NCBI GenBank assembly: GCA_023386815.1
Contig: JAEWIZ010000026.1
Location: forward strand, 124,001-188,000
DNA length: 64,000 bases
Direction: 5' to 3'
Source of the DNA: Bacillota bacterium
GTDB lineage: Bacteria; Bacillota; Clostridia; Lachnospirales; Lachnospiraceae
The notes beneath the pieces were generated by a model. That model was given only the letters and a program-made list of their open reading frames with translations, did no database searches and was not told the origin of the DNA. Positions 59,190-64,000 of this stretch are shown piece after piece (the first letter of the stretch is position 1; each line of letters starts with the position of its first letter). Made by a program: the position numbers and the translations under genes.

Positions 59190-60566
59190 TTAAATGCCGT
59201 ACTCAGATAAATTACACTTGGAAGGATCTACTTCTTTCTTCATTTCTGCGATGAAAGCTTCCTCATCCTCAGGGATTTCGTCAATCTGTGATTCCAGAAT
59301 ATCAAGCCAGTTAAGCTCTCTGTCTTCAATTACAAGTTCTTTTTTGTCAACTGCCTTCTTAATGATATCAAGGGTAAGCTTTGCAGTATTTAAGGTTCTA
59401 AGGAATGGATCCTGAGTCTTAACAATTTCTTTTCCGATCTCAAATGCTACATCAGGTCTTAATACATAAGCCTGTGGATCGAGATAGCAATCGGATTCCA
59501 CCAGAAGATCACGCATTAATAAGGAATGACCCTTCTTTGTTGCAGTATTCATTAAACGGCAATCATAGATCAATTGCTCCGTTGATACTACAGGTGCAAA
59601 ACCGCTTAACAGTTTCACCTGCTGTACTGATTCATTACTCCAAAGATCAGCAACAGCAGCAGAGATGTTACCAATTGGGCTAAAGTGTGCACAAGCTGCG
59701 CTTTTACCTTCAGAAGAAATTGGTGTACCGGTAATTGCTTTCAGATAGATATTTTCATAAGCGCAATCCTTGCTTGGTCCAACAGCACCATTTTCTAAAG
59801 CTACTAAAGCTCTAACTGTAGTGATAGTTCTCATGATGGAAGCATATACCTTAGGAATAAAGCCCTGCTCTGCAAGAACCATGGCGGTATTAGCAAAACC
59901 GCAGGCAGAATCACCACCGGAGATTACGCCATGTGTCTTTGCAATATCAGAAATATTGCTCCATAACCATTTCATATCTCTAGGAGCGAGGCAGCCTAAT
60001 GCAAAGATAGAGGTTCTAAGATCTGCATTTACAATTGCTTCATCATTTACTTCCTTACCGCCCGTAGATTCGATGGAAAAGATATCAGCTCCATCCTTTC
60101 CAGTGCCTTCAAAGGTTTTAACCATAGCATCCCAATACTGACCGCTTCTCATAATCGGAGGGCGGTGCATTTCACGGATATCGTTAGGAGTCATTCTGAT
60201 GGCGCTCTTTAAACCATATTTTACTTCATACTCAAACATGGTGTCACGAAGTAACTTATGAATTTGAATTCCCCATTCGGGATGCTCTGTCATATCAGGA
60301 AGAGTCTCGAACTCAACCACAAGACCAGGAGCATGCAATTCAACGGCTTTCTTAAGAACACCATTGATCATTTCTTTATAGATATTTAATACCTCTGGCA
60401 TAGTGTCTTTTGTAATATGCATCGGAGGTAAGGTAAAGTTAACCTCAGGATAAATCTCTCCGCCGCCGATTACTAAACCGCTTCTGGTAGTAACTGGATT
60501 TGGGCATGTGCCATATAGCATTTCTTCCACTGAGTTATATGCTAATTTTGTGAACTGCTTACTCAT
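59190..60566 (-). CDS. mtaB: Methanol:corrinoid methyltransferase, MtaB-like
   Basis: A 458-aa zinc enzyme of the MtaB family that moves a methyl group from methanol to a corrinoid protein. Zinc ligand candidates are Glu166 (SIESTGGKE), Cys222 (GGDSACGFAN) and Cys268 (SKDCAYEN), matching Methanosarcina MtaB Glu164/Cys220/Cys269 in spacing and context. AVGPSKDCAYENIYLKAITG and the C-terminal YGI are also conserved. It lies three bases after mtaC, in one operon with the CobW-type gene. The substrate could also be a related methyl donor. Confidence 0.9.
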   Translation of the reverse strand: MSKQFTKLAYNSVEEMLYGTCPNPVTTRSGLVIGGGEIYPEVNFTLPPMHITKDTMPEVLNIYKEMINGVLKKAVELHAPGLVVEFETLPDMTEHPEWGIQIHKLLRDTMFEYEVKYGLKSAIRMTPNDIREMHRPPIMRSGQYWDAMVKTFEGTGKDGADIFSIESTGGKEVNDEAIVNADLRTSIFALGCLAPRDMKWLWSNISDIAKTHGVISGGDSACGFANTAMVLAEQGFIPKVYASIMRTITTVRALVALENGAVGPSKDCAYENIYLKAITGTPISSEGKSAACAHFSPIGNISAAVADLWSNESVQQVKLLSGFAPVVSTEQLIYDCRLMNTATKKGHSLLMRDLLVESDCYLDPQAYVLRPDVAFEIGKEIVKTQDPFLRTLNTAKLTLDIIKKAVDKKELVIEDRELNWLDILESQIDEIPEDEEAFIAEMKKEVDPSKCNLSEYGI

Positions 60567-60569
60567 TAA

Positions 60570-61220
60570 TTATGCCTCCTTGCTGTATTTTTTCTCCAAA
60601 AATGCTTTTGCGGCTTCAGCAGCATCTGCAGCATTCGATGTATAGTCGTCAGCACCAACAGATTCTGCGAATGCACGATTCACAGGAGCACCACCAACCA
60701 TGATATGATATTTATTTCTTACGCCTGATTTTTCAAATTCTTTGATTACATCACCGATTGCAGGCATTGTTGTTGTTAATAGTGCGGAGATACACACGAT
60801 ATCTGCGCCAACCTCTTCTGCTTTCTCTACGAAAGCAAGGTCTGGAACGTCAATTCCTAAGTCGTAAACGGTAGCTCCCATACCCTTCATCATCATTGCT
60901 ACCAGGTTCTTACCAATATCATGTAAGTCACCTTTTACAGTACCGATTACGATCTTACCGATAGGCTTAACACCTGTTGCAGTAAGAAGTGGTTCCAGAA
61001 TGGAAAGACCAGCTGACATTGCTCTAGCTGCAACTAACATCTCAGGAACATATATTTTATTCTGCTTAAAATTCTCGCCAACGATTGCCATGGAACCGAT
61101 TAGCCCATCGTTTAAGATCTTTTCAATGGAAATACCTTCTTCAATCCCCTGATTAACTAATTCCCTCACTTGTTTCGCTTTACCTTTTTGTACGGCTAAT
61201 GATAACTCTTCAAAATCCAT
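60570..61220 (-). CDS. mtaC: Corrinoid protein, MtaC-like
   Basis: A 216-aa methyl carrier. N-terminal B12-binding helical cap (residues ~1-80) and a Rossmann-like B12 domain with the cobalt-coordinating motif GDLHDIG (Asp98, His100, Gly103) and conserved SALLTTTM and GGAPVN. Start ATG 61220 follows AAGGAGGAGG; the 16-codon extension is rejected. First gene of the operon with mtaB and the CobW-type GTPase. It receives the methyl group from MtaB and passes it on; the acceptor enzyme is not in the window. Confidence 0.92.
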   Translation of the reverse strand: MDFEELSLAVQKGKAKQVRELVNQGIEEGISIEKILNDGLIGSMAIVGENFKQNKIYVPEMLVAARAMSAGLSILEPLLTATGVKPIGKIVIGTVKGDLHDIGKNLVAMMMKGMGATVYDLGIDVPDLAFVEKAEEVGADIVCISALLTTTMPAIGDVIKEFEKSGVRNKYHIMVGGAPVNRAFAESVGADDYTSNAADAAEAAKAFLEKKYSKEA

Positions 61221-61256
61221 AGTAAGCCTCCTCCTTAATATAAATATTGTTTTTGT

Positions 61257-61272
61257 AGTAAACACCATGCCA
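61257..61272 (-). promoter_or_regulatory. Sigma-54-like element upstream of mtaC
   Basis: Minus-strand TGGCATGGTGTTTACT resembles TGGCACGGNNNTTGCT, 12 of 14 fixed bases by eye, but the important GC of the -12 element is AC. About 37 bp upstream of the ATG. Tentative. Confidence 0.3.
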
Positions 61273-61330
61273 CTATCTGTACTATGAAAAGATCCCTCTT
61301 TGTGGCCTGGGGTCGTCTGGATTGCCAGAC

Positions 61331-61510
61331 ATGCTTAAGCATAAACAGCACTTTTATGATTTTATATTTCTGTGAAATGTAAGTCATGAAGTGAACGGCT
61401 GTTAATCTGCTTGATGAGATTAGTATATATTTTTTTGCTTAAGAAGTATTTCTTTTTGTATACATTATTTATAAAATCTTTGTAATTTTTGTTCGGAAAA
61501 CATGCTTAAG
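61331..61510. promoter_or_regulatory. Repeated TGCTTAAG motifs in the mtaC/activator intergenic region
   Basis: The perfect 12-bp palindrome ATGCTTAAGCAT (61331-61342), TTGCTTAAG (61435-61443) and ATGCTTAAG (61502-61510) lie in the 557-bp gap between the divergent mtaC and activator genes. A GTCTGG/CCAGAC hairpin sits just before the first. Candidate regulator sites; no gene is seen in the gap. Confidence 0.4.
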
Positions 61511-61777
61511 GAAGGGGACTTTCGCGGTTTTTATGAGAACGACCTAAAAATATTAATAAAAATTATAAATATATTTATGTTTTGACAAGCTTTCAACTGT
61601 TTTAGCTGCATACTTCAGTATCGCAATATTTATATGTAAGGTATTTCCATTTAACAGAGGGCTTGCCAAAATCATAAAAGGTCATTATGATAGAATAAAC
61701 CAAAAGTAAAACTGTATAAAATTATTGACATTTGAAATCATTATTTAGTAAATTTCTACGGAGAAGGGGAGATGGGG

Positions 61778-64000
61778 ATGAATGACTTTATAAAACTCAC
61801 GGAATTTGATATTAAGATTAATCCCAAAACGGTTTTTCAATTGATGGATTGCCATAGTGATAGTCCGATTTATGAGGAACTGTTGGAGGAGTTTGAGAAA
61901 TTGGAGCCGGAGGTACTTGGTTGTATTCATCCTGTGGCATATTTAAAATTCGGTACCTATACAAGGAATAAGGAATCAAAAGCTATCTTTATACTGACCA
62001 GTATTGGTGATGAGGTTACTGAACTATCCGAGGATTATTTTGATCAGGGGGACTATTTACTTGGTATGCTGGTAAATGCCATGTCGGATGATTATATGTT
62101 CCAAATGGAAGCAAGAGTACATGAGAAAATAAAAGAGGAATGTACTTTGCGGGGACTTGGTATCGTAGAAAAGCTTGAGGCACCGGTACATATTCCAATG
62201 GAAGAACAGGAGCGGATACTGGAGGAGATTAAGGCGGTAGAATCCGTAACGATTGGATTGACCCAGGGTTATATGTTCACGACGGTAAAAACCTTGGGAC
62301 ATATCCTTATACTTTCTGAGGGCGGATCAGTAAACCATGATGGACATAACTGCGATGAATGTGACCGCACAGACTGTAAATTAAGAAAAGGCAAGATCAT
62401 TACGGTAAGTGTTCTGGGAAGGGGTTCCACAATTTTGCTTGCTTATGACGGATCGGTGGATTTACTTACGGCCTTGCTTGCACAGGGGATCTATGTGAGT
62501 GCTGCCTGTGGCGGTAAGGGAACCTGTGGTAAATGCAAGATTCGGGTAGTGGCAGGGGAACTTAAGATCACTAGTTCGGATCTGGCAAAGTTTAGTGAAA
62601 AAGAATTGGAAGAGGGATATCGTCTTGCCTGTAAGGCCTATCCGAAATCCGCTTGTACCATTCGAATTGTCAGTGGTGATGAAACGGATTTTGAGGTTGT
62701 ATCTGATATAGTGGAGGGTATTATTCCCCAGGGCAAAAAGGGGGAGATATCCGACCAGACAAAGGAGAGCTATGACCAAACAAAGAAGAGTTGTAGCGAC
62801 CAGGCAGAAGAAGGATATGCTTTCGCAATTGATATTGGAACAACAACGGTAGCCATTAGCTTGATAAATCTGGCCACGAAGCAAATCATAAAAACCTATA
62901 CTACAATCAATAAGCAAAGAGCATATGGAGCTGACGTGATTTCACGAATGAAAGCCTCTATGGAAGGGAAAAAGGAGGAGCTGCGCCAAAGCATCAGGAA
63001 GGATCTTTTGGAAGGAATAAAGAGTCTTGTAGAAGAGAATCAGGTGGATCGGAGTAAGATTTTAAGAATTGCAATCGCAGGGAATACGACTATGGGGCAT
63101 CTGCTATTAGGATATTCCTGTGAGACTCTTGGAGTATATCCATTTACTCCTGTGAACATTGATCGAATAGAGTTGCCTTTTGCAGACGTATTTGGCAGCG
63201 ATTATCTTACAGCGCAGGTGATTTTACTGCCGGGTATTTCAACCTTTGTCGGAGGAGATATTGTAGCCGGGCTCTTAACCTGTGGGTTTGATAAAGATGA
63301 TAAGCCCTATCTGTTAATTGACTTAGGTACGAATGGTGAAATGGCAATTGGGAATAAAGATAAGATACTGGTTGCATCTACAGCAGCAGGGCCTGCCTTT
63401 GAAGGAGGGAATATCTCCTGCGGAGTTGGAAGTATTGCCGGAGCCATTTGCGGTGTACGTATTGGTGATACGACTACATTCGATACCATTGGGCAAAAGC
63501 CGCCAATCGGTATCTGTGGTACGGGTGTTATTGAACTTGCCAGTGAGCTGTTAAAAGCAGAACTAATCGATGAGACAGGATTACTTTGTGAGGAATATTT
63601 TGATACGGGTTATGTCCTGGCAAAGGATAATCAGGGTAATGAAATATCATTAACCCAGAGGGATATTCGTGAGCTTCAGATGGCAAAATCAGCTATCAGG
63701 GCAGGTGCTGAAACCTTAATGAGACGATACGAGGTAAGCTATGATGGCATAGATAAGGTATATTTAGCTGGAGGATTTGGTTATAAGATTAACCTGGAGA
63801 AAGCGATCAATATTGGCTTATTACCTGAGGAATTGAACGGAAAAATAATTGCCATCGGCAACAGCTCTCTTAGCGGTGCAGTGAATTACCTGATAGATGA
63901 AGAGGCACCAAAACGAATGGATCATATTAAAGCGTTATCAAGTGAGGTTCATTTGTCTAATGATGCAGATTTTAATGACTTATATATTGAGTTTATGGCA
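61778..64000 (+). CDS. Reductive activator of corrinoid enzymes (RamA/RACE type), 3' end outside the window
   Basis: Open frame of at least 741 codons running off the right edge. Order: N-terminal domain of about 190 residues, a Cys cluster (CDECDRTDCKLRKG), a plant-type 2Fe-2S ferredoxin domain (AACGGKGTCGKCKIRV), a linker with repeated DQTKESY-like units, then an ASKHA ATPase-like domain (FAIDIGTTTVAI, IAGNTTMGHL, LLIDLGTNGEMAI, YLAGGFG). Such proteins reduce inactive Co(II) corrinoids to Co(I) using ATP. Start ATG 61778 lies behind AAGGGGAG; ATG 61772 is possible. Divergent from mtaC, so it should maintain that protein. Confidence 0.9.
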   Translation, partial: MNDFIKLTEFDIKINPKTVFQLMDCHSDSPIYEELLEEFEKLEPEVLGCIHPVAYLKFGTYTRNKESKAIFILTSIGDEVTELSEDYFDQGDYLLGMLVNAMSDDYMFQMEARVHEKIKEECTLRGLGIVEKLEAPVHIPMEEQERILEEIKAVESVTIGLTQGYMFTTVKTLGHILILSEGGSVNHDGHNCDECDRTDCKLRKGKIITVSVLGRGSTILLAYDGSVDLLTALLAQGIYVSAACGGKGTCGKCKIRVVAGELKITSSDLAKFSEKELEEGYRLACKAYPKSACTIRIVSGDETDFEVVSDIVEGIIPQGKKGEISDQTKESYDQTKKSCSDQAEEGYAFAIDIGTTTVAISLINLATKQIIKTYTTINKQRAYGADVISRMKASMEGKKEELRQSIRKDLLEGIKSLVEENQVDRSKILRIAIAGNTTMGHLLLGYSCETLGVYPFTPVNIDRIELPFADVFGSDYLTAQVILLPGISTFVGGDIVAGLLTCGFDKDDKPYLLIDLGTNGEMAIGNKDKILVASTAAGPAFEGGNISCGVGSIAGAICGVRIGDTTTFDTIGQKPPIGICGTGVIELASELLKAELIDETGLLCEEYFDTGYVLAKDNQGNEISLTQRDIRELQMAKSAIRAGAETLMRRYEVSYDGIDKVYLAGGFGYKINLEKAINIGLLPEELNGKIIAIGNSSLSGAVNYLIDEEAPKRMDHIKALSSEVHLSNDADFNDLYIEFMA

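Noticed and set aside
62016..62917. Several minus-strand frames at the right end
   Set aside because: They oppose a continuous plus-strand frame (61778 to the window end) encoding a clear ferredoxin/ASKHA activator.
1..64000. Insertion sequences, prophage genes, tRNA and rRNA genes
   Set aside because: No transposase, integrase, phage structural protein, or tRNA/rRNA-like sequence was recognised on either strand; a tRNAscan/Infernal run would be decisive.

Overview
The window looks like chromosomal DNA of a low-GC, Gram-positive, endospore-forming, motile anaerobe, most like the Lachnospiraceae (a Clostridium phytofermentans / Anaerocolumna type). This rests on content: dipicolinate synthase genes with a sigma-K-type promoter, two methyl-accepting chemotaxis proteins, an SLH-domain surface protein, intracellular glycoside hydrolases next to sugar ABC transporters, strong AAGGAGG ribosome-binding sites and AT-rich intergenic DNA. 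The species name is inference. I saw no rRNA, tRNA, CRISPR array, prophage or insertion sequence.

Layout. 1-7.7 kb: end of a TetR regulator, then a LacI regulator and a sugar ABC operon (lipoprotein binding protein, two permeases, no ATPase) ending in a large enzyme-like protein of unknown function and an overlapping zinc-ribbon protein. LacI-type operators lie before both the regulator and the transporter. 7.8-18.5 kb: housekeeping and signalling genes (HD-GYP, niacin-type ECF transporter, Ldh2-family dehydrogenase, two acetyltransferase/repair genes, thioesterase, chemoreceptor, GGDEF-EAL protein). 18.8-26.6 kb: tgt-yajC, a LytTR/DUF3021 pair, a Dps protein with a PerR-like box, asparagine synthetase, dpaAB. 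26.7-29.2 kb: a Wzz-like protein, an ATP-grasp enzyme and RidA. 29.3-35 kb: a MacAB-like efflux set and an SLH protein. 35.2-46.7 kb: a soluble chemoreceptor, a structured inverted repeat, and a carbohydrate locus in which an AraC regulator fused to a GH39 glycosidase is divergent from an ABC transporter (fused ATPase, permease, binding protein, permease) followed by a GH3 enzyme. 46.8-48.4 kb: a cytochrome-b5-domain protein and two tandem small paralogues behind a sigma-K-like promoter. 48.6-54.3 kb: GH2 enzyme, LtaS-like transferase, FtsH-like protease. 54.7-64 kb: a SulP transporter, a PocR-AraC regulator, and a one-carbon locus (MtaB-like methanol methyltransferase, MtaC-like corrinoid protein, CobW-type GTPase, and a divergent corrinoid-activating iron-sulfur protein cut by the window end).

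How it works together: two regulated uptake loci feed cytoplasmic glycosidases. The corrinoid locus should move methyl groups from methanol (or a related compound) to a corrinoid protein, which the divergent reductive activator would keep in the Co(I) state. Several genes belong to the late mother-cell sporulation programme. Many start codons were moved downstream of the longest reading frame because a strong ribosome-binding site, or a promoter -10 element, sits at the upstream candidate.
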